64,000 nucleotides of DNA from Rhodobacteraceae bacterium HLUCCA12 (lineage in GTDB: Bacteria > Pseudomonadota > Alphaproteobacteria > Rhodobacterales > Rhodobacteraceae), in the NCBI GenBank assembly GCA_001314715.1, contig LJSV01000003.1, forward strand, positions 124,001 through 188,000, in the 5' to 3' direction. The notes under the pieces were generated by a model, which was given only the letters and a program-made list of their open reading frames with translations, had not been told where the DNA came from and ran no database searches. Below are positions 39,272-48,462 of this stretch, piece after piece. The translations under genes and the position numbers were made by a program. Numbering within the stretch: the first letter of the stretch is position 1; each line of letters opens with the position of its first letter.

Positions 39272-40506
39272 CGGCTGCTCATCCTCGCAGGGTTGAAGGT
39301 CATTTCGACCAGTCGCCACTGGTCATAAAGCTCGCTGGGCAATGCAAACCCGTTCATACCACATTCCTCGATGGCACGGCGACCCGCTTCGAAGGCCGCA
39401 AGCTGCCCCGACTGGCTGCCGCCCTCGGCCTCGACCAGGGTGATCGTATCGGGCAGCGGGCGGGCATCGCGATCCATTTCGAAACTGATCGTGACCACGA
39501 CCTGCATCGCATCCGACGACAGGATGCCGACATTCCAGCATTCCTCGACCGCCAGACGCAACCTGTCGATCTCGGACTGCGACAGCGACGCCGCGGATTC
39601 GGCGCCGTCCTCGGCGCCTGCGGGGGATTCGTCTGGCGCGCCATCGCCCCCCAGCGCCTGGGCGAGCGCGTCGGAAATGGCATCCGAACTGGGGCCATCG
39701 GGTTCGGACTCCGTGTCAGGTTCCGGCTCCGGTTCGGGTTCGGCCTCAGCGGTCTCTTGGGGTGCGGGCTCGTCCTCGGCGCGTTGCGCGGGGTCGGGTC
39801 GGCGCTGCGGGCGCATGCTGACTTCGGGCGCGGTCGCGGTCCGGCGCGGCGCCTCGTCCTCGTCGATGCGGGTGGCCTCGGTCACCGTTTCCGTGGCCGC
39901 CGCCTCGCGCTGGGTTTCGTCCTGTTCGCTCAGCGATTCGGCGGGATCGGCCGACGGGTCGGTATCGGTGGCGTCCTGATCGCGGGGCGCGGTCTCGGCC
40001 TCAGGTTCGGGTTCAGGCGCGGCGTCGGGTGCCACGCGGTCGGCCTGGCGCTGCACGGGGCGGAGGCTGGCATCCGGCGTCGGGGTCGGGGCGATCACTT
40101 CGGCCTCTGGCGGATCGGAGCGTGCTTCGGGCTCCGGCTCGGCGGTCGTCGGCTCCGGCACCTCGATCGGCTCGGGTTCCGGCTCCGACTCCGGCTCTGG
40201 CTCCGGCTCTGGCTCCGGCTCAGGTTCCCGCTCCGGCTCAGGTTCCGGCTCAGGCTCGGGTTCCGGCTCAGGCTCTGCCTCTGGCTCTGGCTCGGGAGCC
40301 TCGGCCACCGGATCCGGTTCCGACTCGGGTTCCGGCTGCCCCTCGCGCGGCCGGGTCAACGCCGCGAAATCCTCGGTCGAGACCAGCGCGACATCGGTCA
40401 CGGCGGGCAAGGCAACGCTGTCGGGCGCGTCAAAAAGGTCGAACAGCATGACCCACAGGATCAGCCCGCCATGCAGCACCGCAGAGACCTTGTGCCCCGT
40501 GTTCAT
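39268..40506 (-). CDS. tolA: Tol-Pal system protein TolA with Glu-Pro repeat linker
   Basis: TolA spans the periplasm and links the TolQR motor to Pal. The protein is about 412 residues, with one N-terminal membrane helix ([18 protein letters not shown]) and a very long low-complexity middle part dominated by alternating Glu and Pro (about residues 58-126), then further acidic Pro/Thr stretches. The C-terminal domain (about 320-412) has the conserved VEECWNVG and [12 protein letters not shown]. coli TolA instead uses an Ala/Lys helical middle domain. An ATG at 40518 is an alternative start. Confidence 0.9.
   Translation of the reverse strand: MNTGHKVSAVLHGGLILWVMLFDLFDAPDSVALPAVTDVALVSTEDFAALTRPREGQPEPESEPDPVAEAPEPEPEAEPEPEPEPEPEPEPEREPEPEPEPEPEPESEPEPEPIEVPEPTTAEPEPEARSDPPEAEVIAPTPTPDASLRPVQRQADRVAPDAAPEPEPEAETAPRDQDATDTDPSADPAESLSEQDETQREAAATETVTEATRIDEDEAPRRTATAPEVSMRPQRRPDPAQRAEDEPAPQETAEAEPEPEPEPDTESEPDGPSSDAISDALAQALGGDGAPDESPAGAEDGAESAASLSQSEIDRLRLAVEECWNVGILSSDAMQVVVTISFEMDRDARPLPDTITLVEAEGGSQSGQLAAFEAGRRAIEECGMNGFALPSELYDQWRLVEMTFNPARMSSR
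40129..40335 (-). repeat. Hexanucleotide repeat tract encoding Glu-Pro in tolA
   Basis: The stretch is built of imperfect copies of GGCTCC, GGCTCT, GGCTCA and GGTTCC (plus-strand reading), which encode alternating Pro and Glu/Asp. All units are six bases or multiples, so length changes by slippage would keep the frame. Confidence 0.85.
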
Positions 40507-40542
40507 CGCACCCTTCATTCCAACCGCCCGACCCGCGAAACC

Positions 40543-41019
40543 CTATTCGTCCCGGTCGGCGCCAAAGACAGGCCCCTCGCCGTCGGTCACCAGACCGATG
40601 TTGCGAAACCCCCCGGCATTGAGCGCGCCCATGATCTGCACCACCCGCTCATAGGGGATCGCCCCGTCCGCGCGCAGAAACACTCTGTCATCACTGCGCT
40701 CGGCGGCAATGGCGCGCAGGCGCGGGATCAGGTCGTCACCGGCAACCTCGCTGTCTTGCACCAAGACCTCGCCATCGGCTGTCAGTGTAACGCTCAACGG
40801 CTCTTCCTGTTCCGCCGGCAGCGCCCCGGCAGCGGTGCGCGGCAGCTCGATCGGAACGCCGACCGTCAGCATCGGCGCCGCCACCATGAAGATGATCAGC
40901 AGGACCAGCATCACATCGACAAACGGCGTGACGTTGATTTCGGACATGCGGGCACCGCCGCGCGCGCGCCGCCGCCGCGTGCCCGATCCGCCCTGGCGTT
41001 TTGTCAGTTGCGCGCCCAT
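40543..41019 (-). CDS. tolR: Tol-Pal proton-channel subunit TolR
   Basis: TolR, an ExbD-family protein, forms the proton-driven motor with TolQ. The 158-residue protein has a basic N-terminus, a single membrane helix (about residues 32-52) with the functional Asp in the typical MSEINVTPFVDVMLVLLIIF region, and a periplasmic domain. It starts just after the tolQ stop (one base apart). The ATG at 41019 gives the family length. Confidence 0.96.
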   Translation of the reverse strand: MGAQLTKRQGGSGTRRRRARGGARMSEINVTPFVDVMLVLLIIFMVAAPMLTVGVPIELPRTAAGALPAEQEEPLSVTLTADGEVLVQDSEVAGDDLIPRLRAIAAERSDDRVFLRADGAIPYERVVQIMGALNAGGFRNIGLVTDGEGPVFGADRDE

Positions 41020-41020
41020 C

Positions 41021-41716
41021 TCAGCCGTCCAGATTCCGCGACAGAAGCGTGCCGAACTCATCGGCGAACTGCTCGAACCCGCTGGCGATCTCGTCGCTGT
41101 CGTCGGACAGCTTGTTATAGAAGATCGTGGCCGGGATCGCGGCCAGCAGGCCCAGCCCGGTCGCCAAAAGCGCCTCGGCGATGCCCGGCGCCACGACCGC
41201 AAGGTTGGTCGATTGCGCCAGCGCGATCTGTTCGAAGGCGTGCTTGATGCCCCAGACGGTGCCGAAAAGGCCGATGAACGGGCTAGCCGAACCAACCGAG
41301 GCCAGGAACGTCAGGCCCCGGTTCAGATCGCGCGCCTCGCGGTCGATGGCGACATCCATCGAGCGGTCGATGCGCTGCGCGGCACCCGGAATCAGCGCCC
41401 CGTCCTGGCGGTGCGAACGCTGCCACTCGGCCATACCGGCGACAAAGACGCGCTCGGGCGCGCTGGCGGGGTTCTGGCCGACGCGGACATAAAGCTCATC
41501 CAGCGGCTCGCCCGACCAGAACGCGGCGTCGAACGCCGCCGCCTGCGCACGGGCGCGGCGAAAAACCAGATGCTTTTGAATGATGATCGCCCACGACCAG
41601 AACGAGGCGAGGATCAGCATGATCATCACCACCTTGACGGTCGGGGTTGCGCGGGCAAAGAGCGCCAGAAGCGAAAAGTCGATCTCGCTTGCAGCGGCAA
41701 GGGTCGTTGTATCCAT
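41021..41716 (-). CDS. tolQ: Tol-Pal proton-channel subunit TolQ
   Basis: TolQ is the MotA/TolQ/ExbB channel subunit of the Tol motor. The 231-residue protein has three transmembrane helices (about residues 20-40, 135-158 and 170-195) and the family phrases LASVGSASPFIGLFGTVWGI and VAPGIAEALLATGLGLLAAIP. It is the first gene of the tolQRAB-pal set, with a promoter candidate about 70 bp upstream. Confidence 0.97.
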   Translation of the reverse strand: MDTTTLAAASEIDFSLLALFARATPTVKVVMIMLILASFWSWAIIIQKHLVFRRARAQAAAFDAAFWSGEPLDELYVRVGQNPASAPERVFVAGMAEWQRSHRQDGALIPGAAQRIDRSMDVAIDREARDLNRGLTFLASVGSASPFIGLFGTVWGIKHAFEQIALAQSTNLAVVAPGIAEALLATGLGLLAAIPATIFYNKLSDDSDEIASGFEQFADEFGTLLSRNLDG

Positions 41717-41787
41717 AAGTCGTGGTCCTGCTCGTCCTTGGGCGGTCTTTCCACGCGCTTTTCACGCGAACGCCGCCATTACCGATG

Positions 41788-41817
41788 ATTCTACCCGCTT
41801 TCCAAGCAAGACGCCAA
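41788..41817 (-). promoter_or_regulatory. Candidate sigma-70 promoter of tolQ
   Basis: On the minus strand TTGGCG (41817-41812) and TAGAAT (41793-41788) are separated by 18 bp, in the 123-bp gap between ybgC and tolQ. The fit to TTGACA/TATAAT is fair. Confidence 0.4.
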
Positions 41818-41839
41818 CAAAACCACGCAAATGTGAGGG

Positions 41840-42241
41840 TCAGGCCCCGATTGTGTCAGCCAGATCGGCAAGAACCGGCGGCAAGCGGCGCGGGCGCCCG
41901 CGTCCGTCCAGGCAAACAAGCATAACACGCGCCGCAAACAGCCTTGTTTCTTTACGAAAAATGTCTTGTTGCAGCGTAATGCGCGCCGGGCTGACGGCCA
42001 CCGGGGCGCTGCGCACCTCGATCACGTCATCGAAATATGCCGGGGACAGATAATCGGCCTCGACACGGCGCACTGCAAAGACCGCACCGGATGTCGTGCG
42101 CAGCGCGGCCTGATCGACACCCAGACCGCGCACCCATTCCGACCGCGCCCGTTCGATGAACTTCAGGTAATTCGCGTAATAGACGATACCGGCCAGGTCG
42201 GTATCCTCGTAATAGACGCGGATCTGGTGTCGATGTGTCAT
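41840..42241 (-). CDS. ybgC: Tol-Pal associated acyl-CoA thioesterase YbgC
   Basis: YbgC is a hotdog thioesterase commonly encoded before tolQ and thought to act on short acyl-CoA or phospholipid-linked substrates at the inner membrane. The 133-residue protein has the family motif RVYYEDTDLAGIVYYANYLK, in which Asp is catalytic, followed by the ERARSEW helix. The ATG at 42241 has AGGGG seven bases upstream; the longer reading to 42304 lacks this. Confidence 0.94.
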   Translation of the reverse strand: MTHRHQIRVYYEDTDLAGIVYYANYLKFIERARSEWVRGLGVDQAALRTTSGAVFAVRRVEADYLSPAYFDDVIEVRSAPVAVSPARITLQQDIFRKETRLFAARVMLVCLDGRGRPRRLPPVLADLADTIGA

Positions 42242-42272
42242 GGATCGCCCCTGCCGGCAGTGAAATCGGATC

Positions 42273-42896
42273 TCAGGCCGCGCGGGCGGCAAGGCGCAGC
42301 GCATGGCTGGGGTCGCGCGCCACCGCGGGCATCACCGGATCATAGCCGGCACGGATCAATGCCGCCACTTCGGGCCGCAGGACCGCGGTATCGCCGGCGC
42401 GCGCCAGCGGGGACACCGTGTCAAAGGCATCTTCGGACCAAAGCAGGATCACCTGCACCGCCTGAAACAGCGCCAGATCGGCGGCGGGGGTTTGTGACAG
42501 CGCCCCGTCCAGGCGCACGAACACGAATGCCGCGCGAATGGTTCCCGCGGCGTCAAAGCGAAAGACGCGATACTGGTTGGCGTCCTGCGCCTTCAGCCGG
42601 GCGACCATCGGCGCAAGCCCGTCGATCATCTTGTCCAGATCGGGCAGGTCCAGCAATTCGTCCCAGGCTTCGAAAAAGAACATCATCAGATTGGCGCCGG
42701 ATTCGGGGTCGGTTTCGGCCATCTTGTGCCCGGCCAGCGCCACCACCGCCTCGATCGCGCCCTTGATCACGCCCAGGGTGGCGTCATCGACGCCGAACAC
42801 CACCGGCACGATCGGGCGGCCCCAGCGCGCGAACAGGTATTGCCCATCGCGCCGGGTGAAAAGCGCCTCGATCTCGGCAGGGGTGGACAGGGTCAT
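42273..42896 (-). CDS. Uncharacterised protein
   Basis: I do not recognise this 207-residue protein. It has no signal peptide or membrane helix. Its composition is that of a folded cytoplasmic protein, with a mixed alpha/beta pattern and several Trp and Phe (LFARWGRPIVPVVFGVDD, MMFFFEAWDELLDLPD). Its start overlaps the stop of the MATE gene by 4 nt, so it is translated with the exporter. The codon use is like that of its neighbours, which supports a real gene. Confidence 0.75.
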   Translation of the reverse strand: MTLSTPAEIEALFTRRDGQYLFARWGRPIVPVVFGVDDATLGVIKGAIEAVVALAGHKMAETDPESGANLMMFFFEAWDELLDLPDLDKMIDGLAPMVARLKAQDANQYRVFRFDAAGTIRAAFVFVRLDGALSQTPAADLALFQAVQVILLWSEDAFDTVSPLARAGDTAVLRPEVAALIRAGYDPVMPAVARDPSHALRLAARAA

Positions 42897-44200
42897 GCAA
42901 CCTCCCTCAGGCTGGCCGGTATGCGGGGATAAAGCAGCGCCATGGTCACGCCCCGCGTGGCGTTCAGGACCATCAGCGCGGCCCACAGGCCGTGGTTGCC
43001 CCAGCCCCAGAACGCCCAGAGCACGGCGACATAGACCGCCACCGAAATCACCATGGCCTTAAGCATCTCGCGCGTGCGGGTCGCGCCGATGAAGACGCCA
43101 TCCAGCATGTAGCTGGCAATGCTGACCAGGGGCGCCAGAACGATCCACGGCAGATAGCTGCGCGCGGCGGCGCGCACTTCGGGTGCAGTGGTCATCACGT
43201 CGATTACCGCCGGGCCGATCAGCGCGAACGAAACGGCCATCACCGCCGCGCCCGCCAGCCCCCAGCCACCCGTCAGGCGAACGGCGCGGCGCAGCACGGC
43301 GAGCCGGCGCGCGCCCACCGCCTGCCCGACCAGCGTTTCCGCCGAAAAGGCAAAGCCGTCCAGCAGATAGGCCATGACCTCAAGAAACTGAAGCAGGATC
43401 TGGTTCGACGCCAAAACGACATCGCCCTTGCCGGCGGCCAGGAACAGGAAGCTTGTGAAACTGGCCTGCAACAGCACGGAGCGCAGCATGATATCGCCAT
43501 TGACCGACGCCATGCGGCGCAGGCGCACGGGGTCGAACACCCGCGCCCGCGGCCCGGCAAAGGCCGCACGACACAGCCACAGCCCCAGCCCAAGCCCCGC
43601 GTATTCGGCGATGAGCGAGGCCACGGCGACCCCTTCGACGCCCCAGTCCAGCCCCAGCACGAACCACAGGTCCAGCCCCACGTTGAGCAGGTTGATGACC
43701 ACTTGCAACAACAGCACTGCGCGCGTGCGCTCCAGCGCGATCAGCCAGCCGGTGATCGCGTAAAGCGCGATCGTCGCGGGCGCGCCGTAGATGCGGATCG
43801 ACAGGTAATCATGGGTCAGGCCCTCGACCGCCGCGCTGGCCGGGGCCAACTGGAACGCGGCCCACAGGAACGGCGCCTGCGCCGCGATCAGCACCAGTCC
43901 CGCCGCACCGGCGATCAACAGCCCGCGCTTGAGGATGGCGCCGGTCTCTGCGGTGTCGCCCGCCCCGAAGGCCTGCGCCGCAAGTCCCGTGGTCCCCATG
44001 CGCAGAAAGCCGAAGATCCAGTAGACCGCGGCCAGGATCACCGCCCCCAGACCGACCGCGCCAATGGGGGCAGCGAGCCCGATCTGGCCCACGACCGCCG
44101 TATCGGCAAGCCCGATCAGCGGCACGGTGACATTGGCCAGAACGATCGGCAGCGCAATCCTGAGGACGCGCCGGTGGGTCACGGCCTGCGCGGTGCTCAT
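42893..44200 (-). CDS. MATE-family multidrug/metabolite exporter
   Basis: The 435-residue protein has twelve membrane helices and the MATE pattern, beginning IALPIVLANVTVPLIGLADTAVVG and later LVGQAVGARR. It most resembles the DinF branch, an H+- or Na+-coupled exporter of cationic compounds, but the substrate cannot be read from sequence. It overlaps the thioesterase upstream and the unknown gene downstream by 4 nt each, so the three are co-translated. Confidence 0.93.
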   Translation of the reverse strand: MSTAQAVTHRRVLRIALPIVLANVTVPLIGLADTAVVGQIGLAAPIGAVGLGAVILAAVYWIFGFLRMGTTGLAAQAFGAGDTAETGAILKRGLLIAGAAGLVLIAAQAPFLWAAFQLAPASAAVEGLTHDYLSIRIYGAPATIALYAITGWLIALERTRAVLLLQVVINLLNVGLDLWFVLGLDWGVEGVAVASLIAEYAGLGLGLWLCRAAFAGPRARVFDPVRLRRMASVNGDIMLRSVLLQASFTSFLFLAAGKGDVVLASNQILLQFLEVMAYLLDGFAFSAETLVGQAVGARRLAVLRRAVRLTGGWGLAGAAVMAVSFALIGPAVIDVMTTAPEVRAAARSYLPWIVLAPLVSIASYMLDGVFIGATRTREMLKAMVISVAVYVAVLWAFWGWGNHGLWAALMVLNATRGVTMALLYPRIPASLREVA

Positions 44201-44712
44201 GCGTCGTTATCGCGGCTCGGTATCAGGAAATGTCCGGTCGCCTGGGCGAACAGGCGCGAACGGTTGTCCTGCCAGGCCTCGACATGGACCGAGGCATAGC
44301 GCCGGCCAGACCGGTTGACGCGTGCGCGGGCATAGGCATCGCGCGGCAGGCCCGAGCGCAGGTAATCGACGGTGAAGTCGATGGTCTTGGGCAGGCGCGG
44401 CAAGTGATCGGCGTCCAGTTTCTGCGGGTCCAGCTGGCCGCTTTCCATCTCTTCCCACAGCATCGACCAGCTCAGTTCGATGATGGCGGTAATTTCCAGA
44501 AAGGCCGAGGTCACGCCCCCGTGCAGCGCCGGCAGGAACGGGTTGCCGACCAGCTTTTCATCGAACGGCAGCAGGGCCGTCAACTCGTCGCCGCGCCGGT
44601 CGAACCGGATGCCCAGGAACTGGCTGTAGGGAATGCCGTCGACCAGCGCCGACAGCGCCTTGTCACGGCGTTTCTTGATGACCTGGACGGGTTCGGGGCG
44701 GGACCGGCTCAT
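44197..44712 (-). CDS. PaaI-like hotdog thioesterase (first of tandem pair, downstream)
   Basis: The 171-residue protein has the hotdog thioesterase pattern, with LPALHGGVTSAFLEITAI and a TVDYLRSGLPRDAYARARV strand set. It overlaps the related gene upstream and the MATE gene downstream by 4 nt. It shares the general fold with the 151-residue neighbour but is clearly diverged in sequence and could form a heteromer with it. The substrate is unknown. Confidence 0.85.
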   Translation of the reverse strand: MSRSRPEPVQVIKKRRDKALSALVDGIPYSQFLGIRFDRRGDELTALLPFDEKLVGNPFLPALHGGVTSAFLEITAIIELSWSMLWEEMESGQLDPQKLDADHLPRLPKTIDFTVDYLRSGLPRDAYARARVNRSGRRYASVHVEAWQDNRSRLFAQATGHFLIPSRDNDA

Positions 44713-45164
44713 GTGCTGGCTTCCCCCTTGCGCTTGCGCGGGCCGCCATCGAGGGTGAATGCCCCCGTCGCCGTCGCCACCGGCAGGCCGTCGGCGGCAA
44801 GGCTGTCCTCGTCATGCGCCACGGCCCGCAGGAATGCGACGGTGCGCGTGACATGAAAGCACTCGGCCTTGGCGATGATGCGCTGACCGGGGGTCGCGGC
44901 GCGCATGTATTCGATCCGCAGATCCAGCGTTGCGGTCGCGCTGGCCTTGGGATGCGCCAGCACCGCGCCCCCGCAGCAGGTGTCCATCAACGCCGATACC
45001 GCGCCGCCGCTGATCACGCCGGTCGCGGGATCGCCGATGAATCGTTCGTCATAGGGCATGGACATCACCGCCTTGCCGTCGCCGATTTCGTCCAGCGTCA
45101 TGCCCAGCGCCTTTGCATGGGGAATCGCCTCGACGAAACGCTGGGCGGGACTGGGATTGGTCAT
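44709..45164 (-). CDS. PaaI-like hotdog thioesterase (second of tandem pair)
   Basis: The 151-residue protein shows the family pattern VISGGAVSALMDTCCGGAVLAHP and TLDLRIEYMRAATPGQRI. It heads the minus-strand set thioesterase, thioesterase, MATE, unknown. The 163-bp gap to the divergent MerR gene holds both promoters. A link of the exporter to acyl-CoA metabolism is suggested by this order only. Confidence 0.87.
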   Translation of the reverse strand: MTNPSPAQRFVEAIPHAKALGMTLDEIGDGKAVMSMPYDERFIGDPATGVISGGAVSALMDTCCGGAVLAHPKASATATLDLRIEYMRAATPGQRIIAKAECFHVTRTVAFLRAVAHDEDSLAADGLPVATATGAFTLDGGPRKRKGEAST

Positions 45165-45327
45165 GCCGGTTCCTCTGTTTGCGGGTCCGCTGTGTCTGAC
45201 GGCGCGGGGGGTTATGACAGCGCCAATGGCACCACGTCAAAGGAATTCTTCCAGTCTGCCAGGTCATGTTGCGCCTGCGTCATGAACGGCTTAGGGTGGC
45301 GGCGTTCCTGACGCCAAGGGAAGCGTG

Positions 45328-45714
45328 ATGAGCGATCGGAAGCTGACATTCAAGGAAATGTGCGCCCGCTTCGAGGTCACGCCGCGCACATTGCGGTATT
45401 ACGAGTATATCGAGCTTCTCCGCCCCGAGAAAGATGGCCGCAACCGCCTTTACGGCCCGCGCGAGATCGCCCGCATGACCCTGATCCTGCGCGGTCGCCG
45501 CTTTGGCTTCAGCCTCGAAGGCATCCGGCAATGGCTTGAGATCTACGAAACGCGCGGAACCCGCCCGCAACTGGAAACCTGGATCGAGATGGCCGACAAG
45601 CAACTGGTCGAACTGACCCGGCAACGCGAGGAACTGGGCATGACGATCGACGATCTGCGCTCGCTCCGCGACGAGGCCCGGCGACTGCTGGCCGAGGACG
45701 ACACCAAGGACTGA
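45328..45714 (+). CDS. MerR-family regulator (first of paralogous pair)
   Basis: The 128-residue protein has the MerR winged helix at the N-terminus ([24 protein letters not shown], residues about 9-32), a RFGFSLEGIRQWL second helix pair, and a coiled-coil dimerisation helix. It has no Cys cluster for metals, so it probably senses an organic effector or works without one. It is about half identical to the MerR protein encoded 233 bp downstream. ATG at 45328 is preferred to the adjacent GTG at 45325 because AAGGGA is better placed. Confidence 0.88.
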   Translation: MSDRKLTFKEMCARFEVTPRTLRYYEYIELLRPEKDGRNRLYGPREIARMTLILRGRRFGFSLEGIRQWLEIYETRGTRPQLETWIEMADKQLVELTRQREELGMTIDDLRSLRDEARRLLAEDDTKD

Positions 45715-45843
45715 CCGGACCCTGAAGGATCTGGCGGGCCGGACCCCGACACGCGCCGCCGCCTTGCGCCGCCCCTGCCGAGCGCGTCACCCGCAACCCG
45801 GCCCACGGGTCGGACCTTGGGGCAAAGTGACGCCACGTTGGAC

Positions 45844-45859
45844 TTTACGTTTACGTCAA
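45844..45859. promoter_or_regulatory. Candidate LiuR-like MerR operator
   Basis: The 16-bp sequence TTTACGTTTACGTCAA is a near palindrome (TTkACGTwwACGTmAA). It lies 88 bp before the second MerR gene and the acyl-CoA dehydrogenase operon. I recall that MerR regulators of acyl-CoA catabolism of the LiuR type bind sites of this form. Only this copy was seen in the window. Confidence 0.55.
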
Positions 45860-45947
45860 CTCCGGTGATACGCTCGTTCTCGCACCCTACATGGATGCCG
45901 GGTCGGCGCCGAACGGACGCAGGCCGGGCCACCAGCCAAGGCGAAGC

Positions 45948-46343
45948 ATGACAAGCGAATTGATGACGATCAGGCAGATGTGCGATGCGTTCGAGGTCAC
46001 GCCGCGCACGCTGCGCTTCTACGAAGCGAAGGAACTGCTCTTCCCCGTTCGCAACGGGCAGAAGCGGCTTTACACGCGGCGCGACCGCGGCCGGCTCAAA
46101 CTCATCCTGCGCGGCAAGCGGTTCGGCTTCAGCCTGGAAGAGATGCGCCAGCTTCTCAATCTCTATGACCGGGGCGATGCCCAGGAAGAACAGCTCAAGC
46201 GCACGTATGCAGTGGCGCGCGAACGCCTGGCGCAGATGGAGCGCCAGCGCGACGAGTTGAACGAAGCGATCGAGGAATTGCGCGGGCAGCTGGAATGGGG
46301 GGCAGACATGATCGCCTCGTTCCGCCGCCCCGCCGCCGAATGA
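45948..46343 (+). CDS. MerR-family regulator (second of paralogous pair)
   Basis: The 131-residue product is a MerR regulator with [21 protein letters not shown] and the [15 protein letters not shown] segment, then a long Gln/Arg/Glu-rich coiled coil (about residues 80-120). It lies 37 bp before the acyl-CoA dehydrogenase gene and probably regulates that operon and itself through the site at 45844. Cys metal ligands are absent. The start at 45948 is preferred to 45891 because it puts the helix-turn-helix at the N-terminus. Confidence 0.88.
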   Translation: MTSELMTIRQMCDAFEVTPRTLRFYEAKELLFPVRNGQKRLYTRRDRGRLKLILRGKRFGFSLEEMRQLLNLYDRGDAQEEQLKRTYAVARERLAQMERQRDELNEAIEELRGQLEWGADMIASFRRPAAE

Positions 46344-46380
46344 ACCAGAGCGCCGGGCACGGTGCGCAACGGAGACTGAC

Positions 46381-48159
46381 ATGCCCATTTACAACGCCCC
46401 CATCAAGGACATGCAATTCATCCTGCATGACGTTCTCAAGGCCACTGAGACCGGCATTCCCGGCTATGACGAGCTAGAGCGCGATTTCACCGCCGCGATC
46501 CTGGACGAGGCCGGCAAGCTGGCCACCGATGTTCTGACCCCGCTCAACACCACCGGCGATCTTGAGGGATGCCGGCTCGAAAACGGCGTCGTGCACACGC
46601 CCAGCGGCTTCAAGGAGGCGTTCGACGCCGTCCGGGAAGGCGGCTGGAACGGGCTGGACCTGCCCGAGGAATTCGGCGGCCAGAACCTGCCCTATCTCAT
46701 GGGCTGTGCGGTGGGCGAGGTGTTCTGCTCGGCCAATATGGCGCTGAACATGTATCAGGGCCTGACCCATGGCGCGATCAACGCGCTGCTGTCGCATGGA
46801 ACAGACGACCAGAAGGCAATGTATCTGCCAAAGATGGTGTCGATGGAATGGACCGGCACCATGAACCTGACCGAGCCGCATTGCGGCACCGATCTGGGCA
46901 TGATCCGCACCAAGGCCGACCCACAGGATGACGGCAGCTATCTGATCACCGGGCAGAAGATCTTCATCTCGGCGGGCGATCATGACATGGCCGAGAACAT
47001 CATCCACCTGGTGCTGGCCAAGGCGCCGGGCGGCGGCGAGGGCACCAAGGGGATCAGCCTGTTCGTGGTGCCGAAATTCCTGATCAACGAGGATGGCACA
47101 CCGGGCGCGCGCAACGGCGTCAGCGTCGGCAGCATCGAGGAAAAGATGGGCATCCACGGCAACGCCACCTGCGTGCTGAACTATGACGGCGCGCGCGGCT
47201 GGCTGGTGGGCGAGCTGCACAAGGGCATGCGTGCCATGTTCGTGATGATGAACGAGGCGCGGCTCGGCGTCGGGCTGCAAGGCTATGCCCAGGCTGAGGC
47301 CGCCTATCAGAACGCGGTTGCCTATGCCAAGGATCGTCTGCAAGGCCGCGCCGTGACCGCCGCCGAGAACAAGGACGGCCCGGCCGACCCGCTGATCGTG
47401 CACCCTGACATCCGCCGCAGCCTGATGGACCAGAAAAGCTTCGTCGAGGGCGCGCGCGCCTTCACCTTCTGGGGGGCGCATCTGATCGACCGCGCGCACC
47501 GGCTGGGCGACAAGGACGCCGATGGGCTGATCTCGCTGCTGACCCCGGTGATCAAGGGGTTCCAGACCGATCTGGGCTTCGACATGGCGGTGCAGGCGCA
47601 ACAGGTCTACGGCGGGCACGGCTATATCGAGGAATGGGGCATGTCGCAATTCGTGCGCGATGCCCGGATCGCCATGATCTATGAAGGCGCGAACGGCGTT
47701 CAGGCGCTTGATCTGGTGGGCCGCAAGCTGGCCGCCGACGGTGGCAAGCACGCGATGGCGTTCTTTGAGATGGTCAAGACCTTCATCAAGGAAAACGAGG
47801 GGCAAGAGGCGTTGAAGGCCGATTTCCTCGATCCGCTGAAAGCGGCCTCGAAAGACTTGCAGACGGCGATGATGTATTTCATGCAAAATGGCATGAAGAG
47901 CCCCAATGCCGCGCTGGCCGGCTCAAACGCCTTCATGCATCTCTTTGGCCATGTCTGCCTGGGCCTGATGTGGGCGCGCATGGGGTTGGCCGCGCAAGAG
48001 GCGCTGGACGCCAGCACCGGCGACGCCGCGTTTCACGAGACGAAGCTGGCCACGGGGCGCTACTATATGGCGCGGCACCTGCCCGCCACGGGGATGCATC
48101 TGGCGCGCATCCAGTCGGGCGCGGATACGGTGATGGCCCTGCCCGCCGAAGCTTTCTGA
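46381..48159 (+). CDS. Acyl-CoA dehydrogenase, DmdC-like long form
   Basis: The 592-residue protein is a long acyl-CoA dehydrogenase with the extra C-terminal domain of the FadE2/DmdC class. It starts with the typical [19 protein letters not shown], has [18 protein letters not shown] (FAD site) and the catalytic Glu in [12 protein letters not shown] (near residue 437). DmdC enzymes oxidise methylmercaptopropionyl-CoA in DMSP breakdown, but many close paralogues act on ordinary fatty acyl-CoA, so the substrate is open. It is the first enzyme of the MerR-controlled operon. Confidence 0.88.
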   Translation: MPIYNAPIKDMQFILHDVLKATETGIPGYDELERDFTAAILDEAGKLATDVLTPLNTTGDLEGCRLENGVVHTPSGFKEAFDAVREGGWNGLDLPEEFGGQNLPYLMGCAVGEVFCSANMALNMYQGLTHGAINALLSHGTDDQKAMYLPKMVSMEWTGTMNLTEPHCGTDLGMIRTKADPQDDGSYLITGQKIFISAGDHDMAENIIHLVLAKAPGGGEGTKGISLFVVPKFLINEDGTPGARNGVSVGSIEEKMGIHGNATCVLNYDGARGWLVGELHKGMRAMFVMMNEARLGVGLQGYAQAEAAYQNAVAYAKDRLQGRAVTAAENKDGPADPLIVHPDIRRSLMDQKSFVEGARAFTFWGAHLIDRAHRLGDKDADGLISLLTPVIKGFQTDLGFDMAVQAQQVYGGHGYIEEWGMSQFVRDARIAMIYEGANGVQALDLVGRKLAADGGKHAMAFFEMVKTFIKENEGQEALKADFLDPLKAASKDLQTAMMYFMQNGMKSPNAALAGSNAFMHLFGHVCLGLMWARMGLAAQEALDASTGDAAFHETKLATGRYYMARHLPATGMHLARIQSGADTVMALPAEAF

Positions 48160-48215
48160 GATACGCGCGGCGCCCGTTGCGCGGGCGCCGCGCGCCACCC
48201 CAAGGAGGACCGGCA

Positions 48216-48428
48216 ATGCCCAAACGCCTGCGCCTGACCCGCCGCTTTCCCGTCGCCATGAGCGAGGACGGCTACCGGCGCCTGCGCCGCTTCGCACAAG
48301 AGGCCGGGCTGGACGAGGGCGAGGCGCTGTCATTCCTTTTTGAACATTTCGACAGCATCATGCACCGCGAGAACCTGCAGCACAGATTGCGAATCTTCAA
48401 TTCCGAACTGGAAGCGCGCAAACGCTGA
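48216..48428 (+). CDS. Small ribbon-helix-helix-like protein
   Basis: The 70-residue protein has a perfect AAGGAGG before its ATG, so it is certainly translated. It is very basic at the start ([10 protein letters not shown]), has a short strand, then two helices ([17 protein letters not shown] and [17 protein letters not shown]) and a charged tail. This resembles a ribbon-helix-helix DNA-binding fold, but I do not recognise a family. It lies between two acyl-CoA dehydrogenase genes with gaps of 56 and 34 bp and should be co-expressed with them. Confidence 0.75.
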   Translation: MPKRLRLTRRFPVAMSEDGYRRLRRFAQEAGLDEGEALSFLFEHFDSIMHRENLQHRLRIFNSELEARKR

Positions 48429-48462
48429 CAGGATCGAACCGGGTCTTGGGAGGGACCGCCAC

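Noticed and set aside
40129-40335. Regular repeats resembling a CRISPR array
   Set aside because: The unit is six bases without spacers and lies inside the tolA coding sequence.
39169-41247. Open frame of 692 codons on the plus strand
   Set aside because: It is antisense to tolA, tolR and part of tolQ; the apparent Leu/Arg/Gly repeats arise from the TolA Glu-Pro tract.
46474-47886. Open frame of 470 codons on the minus strand
   Set aside because: It lies within the DmdC-like dehydrogenase on the other strand and has the composition of a reverse reading.
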